This document shows positions 1-9,179 of a stretch of 64,000 bases of DNA, in pieces. The notes beneath the pieces were generated by a model. It searched no databases. It worked only from the letters and a program-made list of their open reading frames with translations, and was not told where the DNA came from. Location of the stretch: positions 4,216,001 through 4,280,000 of the forward strand of contig NZ_CP129971.1 of NCBI RefSeq assembly GCF_030503855.1. The letters run 5' to 3'. The position numbers were made by a program, and so were the translations under genes. The DNA is from Marivirga salinae. GTDB taxonomy: Bacteria > Bacteroidota > Bacteroidia > Cytophagales > Cyclobacteriaceae. Within the stretch, counting starts at the first letter, position 1. Each line of letters starts with the position of its first letter.

Positions 1-261
1 GCCATCAATGCTCCTATTCAGGGAAGTGCTGCTGATATGATAAAAATTGCCATGATCAATATTCACATATGGATGGAAAAAGAGAATTTAAAATCCAAAA
101 TGATTATGCAGGTGCATGATGAATTGATTTTCGATGCTCACAAAGATGAAATCGATAAGTTAAAAGATAAAGTAGTGGATTTAATGAAGAATGCCATGGA
201 ATTGGATGTTCCCATGGAAATCGGGGTGGGTATAGCCGATAATTGGAGTGAGGCGCATTAA
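1..261 (+). CDS. polA: DNA polymerase I, C-terminal fragment
   Basis: The reading frame is open from the first base, so the gene is cut by the window edge and only the last 86 residues are present. They hold the end of the family A polymerase palm and fingers: the region APIQGSAADMIK and the motif C core VHDE (in QVHDELIFDA), whose acidic residues bind catalytic metal. DNA polymerase I fills repair gaps and replaces Okazaki primers. The frame ends about 150 bases upstream of ruvC on the same strand, so two repair genes are neighbours. Identity is secure from the motif; nothing can be said about the N-terminal exonuclease domains. Confidence 0.95.
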   Translation, partial: AINAPIQGSAADMIKIAMINIHIWMEKENLKSKMIMQVHDELIFDAHKDEIDKLKDKVVDLMKNAMELDVPMEIGVGIADNWSEAH

Positions 262-411
262 CAGGTGTTGAAGTGGAGATGTGTTGAGGTGTTTAGTTGT
301 AGAAGATATTTTGCAGAAACTAGGTTGGCATAAAATAGCTTTTCTGTGGGTTTCTGTGAGCAAAAAAGCCGAGGATTTATAAGCAAAAAGCAATAAAGTG
401 AATTAAAAAAT

Positions 412-960
412 ATGCCTAAAGACAAAATCATATTAGGGATTGATCCAGGGACAACCGTGATGGGCTATGGCGTAATTCAAATTACAGGCAATAAAATGAC
501 CATGTTACAGTACGGGGTAATTCACCTTTCTAAGTATGCCAATCATGAAATCAAATTGCGTAAAATCTTTGAAAGAGTAACCAACTTAATTGAAGAATAC
601 AGCCCAGATGAAGTGGCTTTGGAAGCACCATTCTTTGGCAAAAACATCCAATCTATGTTAAAATTAGGGCGTGCCCAAGGAGTAGCTATGGCGGCTGCGC
701 TACGATTAGATTTACCCATCACTGAATATGCTCCTAAAAAAGTGAAAATGTCTGTTACGGGTAACGGAAATGCCTCCAAAGAACAAGTTGCCGAAATGTT
801 GAAGACATTATTAGGCATCAAGGAAATCCCAAAACTTTTAGATGCCACCGATGCATTAGGTGTCGCAGTATGTCATCACTTTCAAGGCGGTAAAACTACA
901 AGTGGCCCAAAAAGCTGGAAAGCCTTTATCAATGATAATCCGAGTAGGGTTAAAAAATAA
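412..960 (+). CDS. ruvC: Holliday junction resolvase RuvC
   Basis: RuvC cuts four-way recombination junctions symmetrically together with the RuvAB motor. The 182-residue protein has the family's usual length and the four acidic catalytic residues in order: Asp11 in GIDPG, Glu71 in ALEAPFFG, and Asp144 and Asp147 in [17 protein letters not shown] at residues 7-14 starts the RNase H-like fold. The last 20 residues are a basic tail. It lies alone after polA, with no ruvA or ruvB in the window. The spacer before it has no clear promoter. Identification is firm. Confidence 0.97.
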   Translation: MPKDKIILGIDPGTTVMGYGVIQITGNKMTMLQYGVIHLSKYANHEIKLRKIFERVTNLIEEYSPDEVALEAPFFGKNIQSMLKLGRAQGVAMAAALRLDLPITEYAPKKVKMSVTGNGNASKEQVAEMLKTLLGIKEIPKLLDATDALGVAVCHHFQGGKTTSGPKSWKAFINDNPSRVKK

Positions 961-1118
961 GTTGATAAGTTGGCAAGTTTACTTGTTGTCAGGTTGACAA
1001 GTTCAGATTTAAAAAGTTTGATAAGGATTATTAATTAAGCTTACTAAAACCTACCTAATCGAATTTTCATTCTTCTGCTTTTGTTTATATATTTAATCAA
1101 CCATAAATTGTAAATCAA

Positions 1119-1346
1119 ATGGAAAAAGCTAATTTAATTCAAGATACTGTTGATATCTTAGATAAAATGTCTGACGAAAAAATCCTAGAAGTCAAAGACT
1201 ATGCTAGCTACATTCTGAAAAAGTATGAAGAAGATATGCTACAAAATGGCTTGACTCAATTAGCAAATCAATCTCAATCCTATCAATTTCTTGAAGATGA
1301 AGAAGATTTATATACTGTAGAAGATTTGAAAATTAAGTATAAATGA
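1119..1346 (+). CDS. Putative antitoxin of a MazF/PemK-type module
   Basis: A 75-residue acidic protein with no strong family signature that I recognise. It is predicted to be mostly helical (heptad-like DILDKMSDEKILEVKDYASY) with an acidic C-terminal tail (EDEEDLYTVEDLKIKY), a layout common in antitoxins that wrap around their toxin; it resembles DUF2281-type antitoxins. The stop codon overlaps the start codon of the next gene by four bases (ATGA), and that gene encodes a clear MazF/PemK-family toxin. The assignment rests mainly on this coupling and on size. Confidence 0.75.
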   Translation: MEKANLIQDTVDILDKMSDEKILEVKDYASYILKKYEEDMLQNGLTQLANQSQSYQFLEDEEDLYTVEDLKIKYK

Positions 1347-1663
1347 AAAAAGGCAAAATTGTCTTGGTCCCATTTCCATTTACTGATCTAAAAGGTAGCA
1401 AAATACGTCCAGCAATAATTTTAGTAAATAAAGAATCAGATATCATCTTAGCTTTTATTTCTACACAACTCAATTGGACGGAAAAGTCAGATATTCTACT
1501 TGAACCATCTAGTATTAATGGATTAAAAAAAGCATCTATTTTAAGATTATCCAAAATTGTTACTCTCCATAAAAATTTAATCCTTGGTGAAATTAGCGAG
1601 TTAGATTCCAAATTACATAAAAGACTAAATGAAAATTTAAAAGCACTATTCGATCTAAATTAA
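1343..1663 (+). CDS. MazF/PemK-family endoribonuclease toxin
   Basis: MazF/PemK toxins cleave mRNA at short sequence motifs and slow growth when their antitoxin is lost. The 106-residue protein has the family length and its N-terminal signature: a basic start, GKIVLVPFPFTDL, then KIRPAIIL with the conserved Arg of the active site. A later stretch with ASILRLSKIVTL matches the family's second conserved strand, where a Ser/Thr is expected. It overlaps the putative antitoxin gene by four bases, so the pair is translationally coupled. Which sequence it cuts, and whether it is active, cannot be told. Confidence 0.88.
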   Translation: MKKGKIVLVPFPFTDLKGSKIRPAIILVNKESDIILAFISTQLNWTEKSDILLEPSSINGLKKASILRLSKIVTLHKNLILGEISELDSKLHKRLNENLKALFDLN

Positions 1664-1736
1664 ACAATTAATCAAATATTCTTTCTGTGACCTTCAGTGT
1701 TTTCTGAGAGAGAATTTTTGTGAGAAAATAAAAACT

Positions 1737-2489
1737 ATGAAAAAAACAGCATTTATAACAGGCGCAACATCAGGCATCGGTCGAGCTACTGCCCTACTTT
1801 TAGGTAAAAACGGATTTAGAATCATTGCTACCGGAAGAAGACAAGAACGGCTTGATGAATTGAAAAAGGAATTAAGCAAAGAAACTGAAATCCATACACT
1901 AAATTTTGATGTTCGCGATCAAAAAGCAGTGCTAAATGCTATAGAAAGTCTTCCCGAAAAATGGGCAACCATTGATTTACTCATAAACAATGCTGGAAAT
2001 GCACATGGATTAGCATCAATCGAAAACGGAAATATGGAAGATTGGGAAGCTATGATTGACATTAATGTAAAAGGTTTGTTATACGTTTCTCAACCAATTA
2101 TTCAAAAAATGATTGGCCAGAAAGCAGGGCATATCATCAATATCGGTTCAGTTGCAGGGAAAGAGGCTTATCCAAATGGGAATGTATATTGTGCCTCCAA
2201 ACATGCCGTAGATGCTTTAAATAGCTCAATGAGAATGGATTTAAACAAATATGGGATTAAGGTTTCTCAAGTAGCGCCAGGTTTGGTGGAAACTGAATTT
2301 TCGTTAGTAAGATTTAAAGGCGATGAGGATCGCTCCAAAACAGTTTACGAAGGATATGATGCTCTAAAAGCTGAAGACATAGCCGATTTGATTTTGTTTA
2401 TGGCAACTCGACCTGCACATGTAAATTTAGCTGATGTATTGATTTTCCCAACTGCTCAGGCTGCCTCAACCATGGTGAATAAGTCTTGA
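1737..2489 (+). CDS. Short-chain dehydrogenase/reductase (YdfG-like)
   Basis: A classical SDR oxidoreductase of 250 residues. The nucleotide-binding motif TGATSGIG is at residues 8-15, the NNAG motif at 84-87, and the catalytic Ser138, Tyr151 and Lys155 (YCASK) are all present. ATGRR after the second strand suggests NADP preference, because Arg follows the strand that binds the adenosine ribose. The overall pattern resembles YdfG, which acts on serine, allo-threonine or 3-hydroxy acids, but the substrate is inference. It stands alone, followed by a spacer with short degenerate repeats. Confidence 0.9.
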   Translation: MKKTAFITGATSGIGRATALLLGKNGFRIIATGRRQERLDELKKELSKETEIHTLNFDVRDQKAVLNAIESLPEKWATIDLLINNAGNAHGLASIENGNMEDWEAMIDINVKGLLYVSQPIIQKMIGQKAGHIINIGSVAGKEAYPNGNVYCASKHAVDALNSSMRMDLNKYGIKVSQVAPGLVETEFSLVRFKGDEDRSKTVYEGYDALKAEDIADLILFMATRPAHVNLADVLIFPTAQAASTMVNKS

Positions 2490-2565
2490 AGTTTGACAGT
2501 ATTGAAGTGAATAGGTATTGAAGTTTGGATGATATAGATGTAATCTTGATTTTAGCCTCTATTCT

Positions 2566-3543
2566 TTAATTTAGGTTATCGCGTTGAGCAATAATCTCAT
2601 TTATTTTATTCTTTAAATTTTCCTTTTGAGTTGTACTCAAAATACTCCCACCGGATAATTGAGTGCTCATCAATTTAATAATCTCATCCAATTCTCCACA
2701 TGAGTTAAATAGTTTATCCATAAGCTCCTTTGTCCTTGGATCAGTACTTTCCATCCGAATTAGGTCTGTTAGTCCTAGAACTCTTGCTAAAGGGGCCCTT
2801 AGTAAATGAGAATTAATAAATGCATATTCAGTAAGCTGATAGTTTCTTTCTTCAAGTTCAGTTGTTCTATTTTTCACAATCAAATCAAGACCATCATTCA
2901 TGAAAGTCAACTCCTCATTAGCATGGTTGAGTTCTTCAATCGTGCTTCTTAATTCTTCAGTACGTTCACTTACTATTTCCTCTAAACTAATAGAGTATTT
3001 TTGTAATTTTTTTCCATAATTAAATTGAACTAAAAACAAAGTTACAACTAATAGAGAAGTTATATATTCGAAATACAAAGAACTTCTCAATTCAGTATAA
3101 AATGGAATAAAATCAGTTTCATTTAACCCCAATAATTGATTAGTGATAATAAAAATTGGAATCAAGAATACAGCATAATAAAGAGTAATTCCTACTGCGC
3201 AGAATAAAATACTTTTGACTAATTGTTCTGAATTTTTCTTTAAAATCAAATGATAGTAGACTCCAAAAAAAGCTAAGCCTCCAGCATGCATTAAAATAGT
3301 GGAATAAACAGAACCTTGATCTGGAGTGGTTAAAGCTGAGATAACAACTGAAATAATAAGATAGAATGGATTGCTTATATAAAAAACACTAATCAATAGA
3401 GGAATCTCGTTCAAACTGCTAATAGCAGCCGTGAAACCTGGAATATTAAATTTAACCAGCCCTAATAGAGTAGAAAGCAATCCGAATATCACACTCAAAA
3501 TGACATCCCTTATATGTTGATTTTTAAATAATTTCTTATCCAA
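2566..3543 (-). CDS. Membrane protein with kinase DHp domain but no ATPase domain
   Basis: A 325-residue protein with about six hydrophobic segments in residues 10-180, then a coiled coil (about 185-235, with two ERTEELRS-like repeats) and a histidine-kinase dimerisation helix containing His246 in NSHLLRAPLARVLG. It ends 80 residues after that histidine, so the HATPase domain with N, G1 and G2 boxes is missing. The stop is clean and no ATPase frame follows, so this looks like a natural architecture and not a recent truncation. It may act as a phosphotransfer or scaffold protein, or dimerise with a full kinase. Its neighbours give no partner. Confidence 0.75.
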   Translation of the reverse strand: MDKKLFKNQHIRDVILSVIFGLLSTLLGLVKFNIPGFTAAISSLNEIPLLISVFYISNPFYLIISVVISALTTPDQGSVYSTILMHAGGLAFFGVYYHLILKKNSEQLVKSILFCAVGITLYYAVFLIPIFIITNQLLGLNETDFIPFYTELRSSLYFEYITSLLVVTLFLVQFNYGKKLQKYSISLEEIVSERTEELRSTIEELNHANEELTFMNDGLDLIVKNRTTELEERNYQLTEYAFINSHLLRAPLARVLGLTDLIRMESTDPRTKELMDKLFNSCGELDEIIKLMSTQLSGGSILSTTQKENLKNKINEIIAQRDNLN

Positions 3544-3581
3544 TCATTCTAAATTTAATACGAAAGAACTGATCACCAAAC

Positions 3582-3815
3582 TCAATTGTCTTGATTCAGA
3601 TCTTCAATCAATTTCGATGCTTCATCCAAATCTGACTCATTTACATATAAATCCACTGCATTAGGAGAAGCGCCAAATCCAGCCATCACAGCTGACTGAA
3701 ATTCGTTTTTCACTAAAGAAGGGATTCCTTTTTTTGCAAGTTCAGCACTGACCCTGTTAATATTGACTTCAGTATCACTATATACCCTAATCATATCATT
3801 TTGCTTATTCTTCAT
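3582..3815 (-). CDS. DUF2007-type small protein
   Basis: A 77-residue protein matching the DUF2007 pattern (putative signal-transducing protein): a first strand MIRVYSDTEVNINRVSAEL, then a helix, then a PNAVDLYVNESDLDEASKLI segment typical of the C-terminal half. Such proteins resemble PII-like ferredoxin folds and have no proven function. It lies 38 bases upstream of the kinase-like gene on the same strand, so the two may be co-transcribed. An internal ATG at residue 8 is an alternative start. Confidence 0.72.
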   Translation of the reverse strand: MKNKQNDMIRVYSDTEVNINRVSAELAKKGIPSLVKNEFQSAVMAGFGASPNAVDLYVNESDLDEASKLIEDLNQDN

Positions 3816-3886
3816 ACAATTAAAGATAAGGAAAATATAGGATTTCTTTCAAGATTATGTTTTAAACCATGATTCGCTGTTTGACT

Positions 3887-5029
3887 TTAAAAGCCATGTA
3901 AATCAATATCTGTTATCTCCGCTAAATCAATTTTATACTTAATCTTCTTTTGTATCACTTCAAAATGGTGTTGCTCTTCAGGGGAAATCAATGAAATAGC
4001 TTCTCCGGAGTGCTCCGCTCTACCGGTCCTTCCTACTCTATGAACAAAATCTTTTGGCGAACGAGGTAATTCATAATTGATCACATAAGGTAAAAATTCA
4101 ATATCAATACCCCTGGATAAAAGATCGGTGGTCACCAAAACATTAACTTTCCCCGCTTTGAAATCTTTTAAGGATTGATTTCTTGCATGCTGACTTTTCT
4201 TACTATGAACAGCCAATGCCTCTACTCCATTCTTTCTCAATTTATCGGCTACTTTATCTGCCGTGTTAATAGAGGATGTGAAAATCATAACCTGCTTTAA
4301 TTCTTTTGATTTTATTAAATAACGAAGAAATGGTCCTTTCTTATCCGGTTCCACTGCAAAAGCAGATTGCTTAATTAGTGTTAGATTTTCTTTCTCATTT
4401 TCAATTTTTATAATTGAAGGCTTGTTAAGGTAAAGCTGATTTAATTTTTGCACATCAGGGCTTAAAGTTGCGGAAAACAGTAATTTCTGAGCCGTACCGG
4501 GTATTAGCTTCAAAATATTATCCAACTCTTCTTTAAAGTTAGAATTCAATAATTTATCAGCCTCATCAATCACTAAAAGTTGCAGACTGCTTAATTTTAA
4601 GGCATTTGATGAAACTAAATCCAATAGTCTACCTGGCGTTGCAATCAAGATTTTCACCTCCCCCATTGACTGCATCTGTGGATTGATTGAAGTTCCTCCG
4701 AAAGCAGTAATTGTCTTATTTTGATTTCTATCAGTATCTATAAAAAGCTTAAAAACCTCTAATACTTGTTGAGCTAATTCACGCGTAGGTACCAGAATTA
4801 AGACTTGTGGTTGACGATTTCTAGCTTCAGGAAAAAAATTCAGCCTAGTTAAAATCGGTAAAACATAAGATAAAGTTTTACCAGATCCTGTTTTGGCTAT
4901 TCCTAGTATGTCTTTGCCTTCCAGCGCTTGTGGAATAACTTCTTTCTGAATAGGGAACGGATTCTCTATTTTCAGTTTTTTCAGGGTAGTGCTTAGTGAT
5001 AGTGGCAAGTTAAACTTGGAAAATGACAT
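3887..5029 (-). CDS. DEAD-box RNA helicase (RhlE-like)
   Basis: An ATP-dependent RNA-unwinding protein of 380 residues. Motifs in order: Q motif near residues 22-28 (NPFPIQKE), Walker A AKTGSGKT (45-52), PTREL (81-85), TPGR (131-134), DEAD (155-158), SAT (186-188) and HRVGRTGR near residue 332. The protein ends soon after the second RecA domain, with no basic or RNA-binding tail, so it is a minimal helicase. It lies head to head with a second DEAD-box gene 130 bases away, sharing a divergent promoter region. Likely roles are ribosome assembly or mRNA turnover; the substrate is unknown. Confidence 0.93.
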   Translation of the reverse strand: MSFSKFNLPLSLSTTLKKLKIENPFPIQKEVIPQALEGKDILGIAKTGSGKTLSYVLPILTRLNFFPEARNRQPQVLILVPTRELAQQVLEVFKLFIDTDRNQNKTITAFGGTSINPQMQSMGEVKILIATPGRLLDLVSSNALKLSSLQLLVIDEADKLLNSNFKEELDNILKLIPGTAQKLLFSATLSPDVQKLNQLYLNKPSIIKIENEKENLTLIKQSAFAVEPDKKGPFLRYLIKSKELKQVMIFTSSINTADKVADKLRKNGVEALAVHSKKSQHARNQSLKDFKAGKVNVLVTTDLLSRGIDIEFLPYVINYELPRSPKDFVHRVGRTGRAEHSGEAISLISPEEQHHFEVIQKKIKYKIDLAEITDIDLHGF

Positions 5030-5147
5030 ATAGGTGAGCTTTATTAATTAGAGCACAAATTTATTCATTTTTCACCATGAATTACTCTAAATATGAGATA
5101 TAATACTTGAGACTTAATTCAGCTGTCATAATCAAACTTAAATTCCG

Positions 5148-5155
5148 TAGCTTTG
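5148..5155 (+). promoter_or_regulatory. TAnnTTTG -7 box, possible leaderless start
   Basis: TAGCTTTG matches the Bacteroidota -7 consensus and ends five bases before the ATG at 5160. A transcript started from it would have almost no 5' untranslated region. I see no convincing TTG at the expected -33 distance, so this is a weak call. Confidence 0.4.
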
Positions 5156-5159
5156 CATA

Positions 5160-6473
5160 ATGATTCAAAAAATCAAATCTCAGGCTGAAATGCTAGCCAA
5201 ATTGGGCATAAAAGGATTAAATCCTATGCAAAAAGAAGTGCAACAAGTTCTCAAAACTTCTGAGGACACCATTCTACTGTCCCCTACTGGTAGTGGTAAA
5301 ACATTAGCTTTTTTGTTGCCCATTATAGAATCGCTAGACCCTGAATGTAAAGAAATTCAAGTACTAATAATCGTTCCTTCACGTGAATTGGCTCTGCAAA
5401 TTGAACAAGTGGTAAGAGAATTGGGAAGCGGATATAAAGCCAATGCCATTTATGGAGGAAGAGCTGGAGCCAAAGATAAAATTGACTTACAGCATCCACC
5501 TGCTATCTTAATAGGAACTCCTGGAAGAATTGCTGACCATATAGAAAGAGAAAGTTTTGCTGTAAAAAGTATTAAAACTTTGGTATTGGATGAATTCGAT
5601 AAATCATTGGAAATCGGCTTTGAAAAAGAAATGAAAGCCATTGTTTGGGAGCTTCCGCAGGTAAGAAGAAAAATTTTAACATCTGCCACAGAACCAAAAT
5701 CCATTCCAGAATTCATTGGTTTAAGAGACCCTTTTTATATCAATTATTTGGATGAAAAGATTAATAAATTAACCATCAAAATCATAAAATCTCCTGATAA
5801 GGATAAGCTGGAAACTTTGGGGCAATTAATTCAGAAATTAGAAGGCCAACCGGGTATTGTCTTTTGTAACTTTAAAGACAGCATAGAAAGAGTCAGTGAA
5901 TATTTAAATAAGCATAAAATAAACCATGGTTGCTTTTTTGGTGGTTTAGAACAAAAAGATAGGGAAAGAGCCTTAATAAAATTCAGAAATGGTAGCTATC
6001 ATTTATTACTAGCCACTGATTTGGCTTCAAGAGGACTTGACATACCTGAAATAAAATTTATCATTCATTATCATTTACCCGTTAAAGAAGAGGAATTCAC
6101 TCACCGAAATGGTAGAACGGCTCGTATGCATCAATCCGGAATAGCCTATGTTTTGGAAGGGGCGGAAGAAAAACTTCCTCATTTTATAGAAGCAGACTAT
6201 ATGTCAATCCAAGAAATAGATAATACAAATACTGATGCAATAGAATTTCAAACGCTATTCGTTTCCGGAGGAAGAAAAGATAAAATTTCAAAAGGAGATA
6301 TTGCTGGTTTATTTATGAAAGAGGGCAAACTTCAGAAAGAAGACATTGGAGTCATTGAACTAAAATCAGACTGTGCTTTTGTAGCCATAAATGCTGCAAA
6401 GGCAAATAATTTAGTTAAAACCCTAGATAATAGTAGATTAAAGAAGAAAAAAGTAAGGATTAAGACTATTTAA
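5160..6473 (+). CDS. DEAD-box helicase with DbpA-type RNA-binding tail
   Basis: A 437-residue helicase. Walker A is SPTGSGKT (41-48), PSREL occupies the PTREL position, motif II is DEFD (144-147) instead of DEAD, SAT is at 175-177 and motif VI reads HRNGRTARM. Residues about 365-437 look like the DbpA C-terminal RNA-binding domain (LFVSGGRKDKISKGDIAG), which in DbpA docks to 23S rRNA hairpin 92. This suggests large-subunit assembly, but the divergent motif II and RTAR argue for a separate subfamily. A TAGCTTTG box ends only five bases before the start codon, so the mRNA may be leaderless. Confidence 0.9.
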   Translation: MIQKIKSQAEMLAKLGIKGLNPMQKEVQQVLKTSEDTILLSPTGSGKTLAFLLPIIESLDPECKEIQVLIIVPSRELALQIEQVVRELGSGYKANAIYGGRAGAKDKIDLQHPPAILIGTPGRIADHIERESFAVKSIKTLVLDEFDKSLEIGFEKEMKAIVWELPQVRRKILTSATEPKSIPEFIGLRDPFYINYLDEKINKLTIKIIKSPDKDKLETLGQLIQKLEGQPGIVFCNFKDSIERVSEYLNKHKINHGCFFGGLEQKDRERALIKFRNGSYHLLLATDLASRGLDIPEIKFIIHYHLPVKEEEFTHRNGRTARMHQSGIAYVLEGAEEKLPHFIEADYMSIQEIDNTNTDAIEFQTLFVSGGRKDKISKGDIAGLFMKEGKLQKEDIGVIELKSDCAFVAINAAKANNLVKTLDNSRLKKKKVRIKTI

Positions 6474-6482
6474 GAAAGAAAA

Positions 6483-6504
6483 AGCCCAAGCTAAAGCTTG
6501 GGCT
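6483..6504 (-). terminator. Rho-independent terminator for the M24 peptidase gene
   Basis: Nine-base perfect arms AGCCCAAGC and GCTTGGGCT surround the loop TAAA. Read on the minus strand the hairpin is followed by a T-rich run (TTTTTCTTTCTT), so it terminates the leftward peptidase gene. It may also stop the rightward helicase transcript, although that side lacks a T-run. Confidence 0.8.
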
Positions 6505-6529
6505 ATGTGAAGATCATAATTAGTTGGAT

Positions 6530-7864
6530 TTATCTAGGAATAGCATATATCTCTTCCTGTCTGCCATCGATATAATAGATTTCTTCCCCATCAAAAAAGG
6601 CTTCTTCTTCCAACATAATTCTGATTTCCTTATTCCATTCTTTTATAAAAACGGCTGCATTCAATTCTATGGAATAAGCAGTGTTTGGATATAATGGATA
6701 ATCGCCACTGCCTGGAACTCCACCTTGTGAATCCCACATACCGATGGTCGGACCTGCGGCATGACCATGATAGCCAATTGGATGGGTGTAAATAGTAGGT
6801 TTCAATCCTTCTGCTTTTGCCTCTTCTAAAGCTGCTAATAACATTTCATTACCTGTTCTACCCATTTGGAATTGATTGGTCAAATGGTCTTGGACACTTT
6901 TCCCTTCTTCAAATGCTTTTACCAAATAATTTGGGATTCTATCTTCACCTGGCTTTAAAACATAAGCATGCTGTTGTGTATCTGTATTTAGCCTCAAATA
7001 AGTGATCCCAAAATCAACATGTAGTAAATCTCCAGGTTGAATGATTTGCAAATCAGGTCTTTTACTGAAGCTTCTCAAATGATCAAAACTTTCAGGATCT
7101 GCTCTTTGTACATCCACCGTTGGATGAAACCAGGTCTTTAATCCTAATTTGTTAATTTCCTGGCGATACCACCATACTAAATCATCGGTCGTGCTTACCC
7201 CTGGCGTTATAGCTTCTAATGAAAATCCTTTTGCAATTATTTTATGGGCAATATTACATAAATGCTCATAAATCACTCTTTCTCTTTCAGTACGTGTTTC
7301 TAGCCAACCAACTGCCAATTTTTCAGCAGAAACCACTTTTTTCTGTTGTGATTTCGATAGTACTCCCATCAATAAATCATATTCAGATTTAACTAACCCA
7401 TCTGCATGAGAAAAATCATTTGACATATTTACTCCGATTTTCTTAGGGTTCTTTTCTGCAATAATTTCGGCTAATCTCTTCCACTGATCAGCTTGGGTAT
7501 CAGGATCCCAAGCTCTTTTGAACACCTCACCTACATCATATCTGGCAACAGCATGAGTTTGTAATTCTGCTCCTTTTTCTGGTTGATATATGACCAGCAT
7601 TGTGGTTCTCCTTGCAGCCATCCAAGTAGAAGGCAACATCGTTTTGATTACTGGATCTTCATTATATTCGCTGGAAATTATGAGCCACATATCAATTTCT
7701 GTTCTCTCCATAATTTCGGGTAAAACAGTTTCAAAACGTTCTTTCAAAATTTCATCCTCCAGTTTGGCTTGATCCTCCAAATTGAGGATTTCAGGATATT
7801 GAGCAAAACAGTTTTGGGTAATGAAAAACGAGACTAAAAGCGTGTATATATATTTGATTTTCAT
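6530..7864 (-). CDS. Secreted M24-family metallopeptidase (Xaa-Pro peptidase-like)
   Basis: A 444-residue protein with an N-terminal signal peptide (cleavage likely after QNCFA, residue 21), so it acts in the periplasm or outside. The C-terminal half has the pita-bread fold ligands of M24 peptidases: HVDFG and LNTDTQ supply aspartates, HPIGYHGHAAG the histidine, and IELNAA plus IRIMLEEE the glutamates. An Asn precedes the second Asp, as in aminopeptidase P relatives. It could release N-terminal residues before proline or act on dipeptides; some secreted M24 homologues are inactive binders. A hairpin terminator follows it. Confidence 0.88.
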   Translation of the reverse strand: MKIKYIYTLLVSFFITQNCFAQYPEILNLEDQAKLEDEILKERFETVLPEIMERTEIDMWLIISSEYNEDPVIKTMLPSTWMAARRTTMLVIYQPEKGAELQTHAVARYDVGEVFKRAWDPDTQADQWKRLAEIIAEKNPKKIGVNMSNDFSHADGLVKSEYDLLMGVLSKSQQKKVVSAEKLAVGWLETRTERERVIYEHLCNIAHKIIAKGFSLEAITPGVSTTDDLVWWYRQEINKLGLKTWFHPTVDVQRADPESFDHLRSFSKRPDLQIIQPGDLLHVDFGITYLRLNTDTQQHAYVLKPGEDRIPNYLVKAFEEGKSVQDHLTNQFQMGRTGNEMLLAALEEAKAEGLKPTIYTHPIGYHGHAAGPTIGMWDSQGGVPGSGDYPLYPNTAYSIELNAAVFIKEWNKEIRIMLEEEAFFDGEEIYYIDGRQEEIYAIPR

Positions 7865-7899
7865 AATTTTTAAGTGCTAAGACCTGTAATATACTTTGA

Positions 7900-8595
7900 T
7901 TAATTAATTTCTGTTAAAACTGAATAACTATTCAAATCTCCATTTTTATCGTATTGTTCACTTCTGACAAGCCCAACATCTTTAGCTATCCATTCCACAT
8001 TTTTGGTTTCTCGGGTCATCATCATATCCATTTTCACAATGGAGTTAATTTTCCAGGCTTCATACGTTCCAGCAGGGACTTCAATGGTTTCCTTAGCCAT
8101 CACCTTCCTATCCTGTATTTTAATTGCCATATTCATTTGCATCGGACCTGATATAGTCATATTGACTCCACCATCTTTTAAATATTGACCTACTTCTAAA
8201 TTATCAGGAATTGTAATGGCCTCAAATTCCATTTCAACATCCATATTTTTAAAGCCTTCCATAGTTTCTTCAGGAATGTATTTAGACATATCCATTTCTA
8301 CCACCCCGTCTTTGCAAGTAAATTCCACTTCTTTCTCCATTACCACTTTATCCTTTTTGTCATAAGAAATGAGCATAACATTGGCAGTGAGTTTACCATC
8401 TTCTCCCTCTGAAAGCGATAAAACCTCATAGCTTTGCTTTCCTTGATATTTGTCTTTTGCGCTATAATTAGCTGAAGTCCATTTTCTACCATCTTCTAGT
8501 AAAAAATAAGGATTGCAATCCGATGATTGAGCCCATGATTTAAATGGGATCGATAAAATAAAAATTAATGTCAGTCCTTTCAGTAAATTTTTCAT
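7900..8595 (-). CDS. Secreted TapB/DUF3108-like protein
   Basis: A 231-residue protein with a signal peptide (cleavage probably after KSWA, residue 22). The mature part is rich in beta strands and includes the C-terminal pattern VPAGTYEAWKINS followed by ETKNVEWIAKDVGLVRSEQYD. This pattern is found in TapB-family and DUF3108-like secreted proteins of Bacteroidota, which look like lipocalin-like barrels. Function is unknown. It lies 35 bases upstream of the M24 peptidase on the same strand and may be co-transcribed with it. Confidence 0.7.
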   Translation of the reverse strand: MKNLLKGLTLIFILSIPFKSWAQSSDCNPYFLLEDGRKWTSANYSAKDKYQGKQSYEVLSLSEGEDGKLTANVMLISYDKKDKVVMEKEVEFTCKDGVVEMDMSKYIPEETMEGFKNMDVEMEFEAITIPDNLEVGQYLKDGGVNMTISGPMQMNMAIKIQDRKVMAKETIEVPAGTYEAWKINSIVKMDMMMTRETKNVEWIAKDVGLVRSEQYDKNGDLNSYSVLTEIN

Positions 8596-8727
8596 AATTC
8601 GGAGATTTAGTTTTTACCAAATTACAATTTTATCTTGATAGTGGCAATGGCGTTTAGGATTAGGCATTGGCCAATGGAGATGCTTGAGCCAGTAGGGAGT
8701 GTACCTTAATAAGACAGGATATAGCTA

Positions 8728-9132
8728 TTAATTAACTACAAAATCAAAAATATCATTCTCATATTTAGCAGTATCGGCTAAATTTATTTCTATTATATTT
8801 AAGTTATTCCTGCTTAAATCAGGAATTGATGTCATATGCCCTATATCATTTGAATAAGTCTTACTTGAATCACTGTATTCTACTACAGCCAAGTACAACA
8901 TTGGTTCAGTAAAATTAAAATATGTTCCTGCAAAATCATAAATAATAATATTGGAAGTATCATGCGGACTTAATTCCATATTAATTTTATCATTTCCATT
9001 ACCTAATGCAAATCTGTCCAAATTATAATCTGTTTGGTTTATAACCTGAAACTCATATTCATTTTTACGGGTACATGAAATCAAGACCCAAACAGAAATT
9101 AATAAAAATATAGGTCCTTGTATTTTATTCAT
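8728..9132 (-). CDS. Hypothetical lipoprotein
   Basis: A 134-residue protein when started at the ATG at 9132. That start is chosen because it puts a lipoprotein signal at the N-terminus: basic MNK, a hydrophobic stretch, then the lipobox ISC at residues 18-20. An upstream ATG at 9177 would add 15 residues ahead of the signal. The mature part is short and mostly beta (YEFQVINQTDYNLDRFALG), and I recognise no family. It is probably anchored in the inner or outer membrane leaflet facing the periplasm. Confidence 0.6.
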   Translation of the reverse strand: MNKIQGPIFLLISVWVLISCTRKNEYEFQVINQTDYNLDRFALGNGNDKINMELSPHDTSNIIIYDFAGTYFNFTEPMLYLAVVEYSDSSKTYSNDIGHMTSIPDLSRNNLNIIEINLADTAKYENDIFDFVVN

Positions 9133-9179
9133 TAATACAGCTTTTATTCTAATAAAAGAGAACACTTGTTCTAGCAAAG

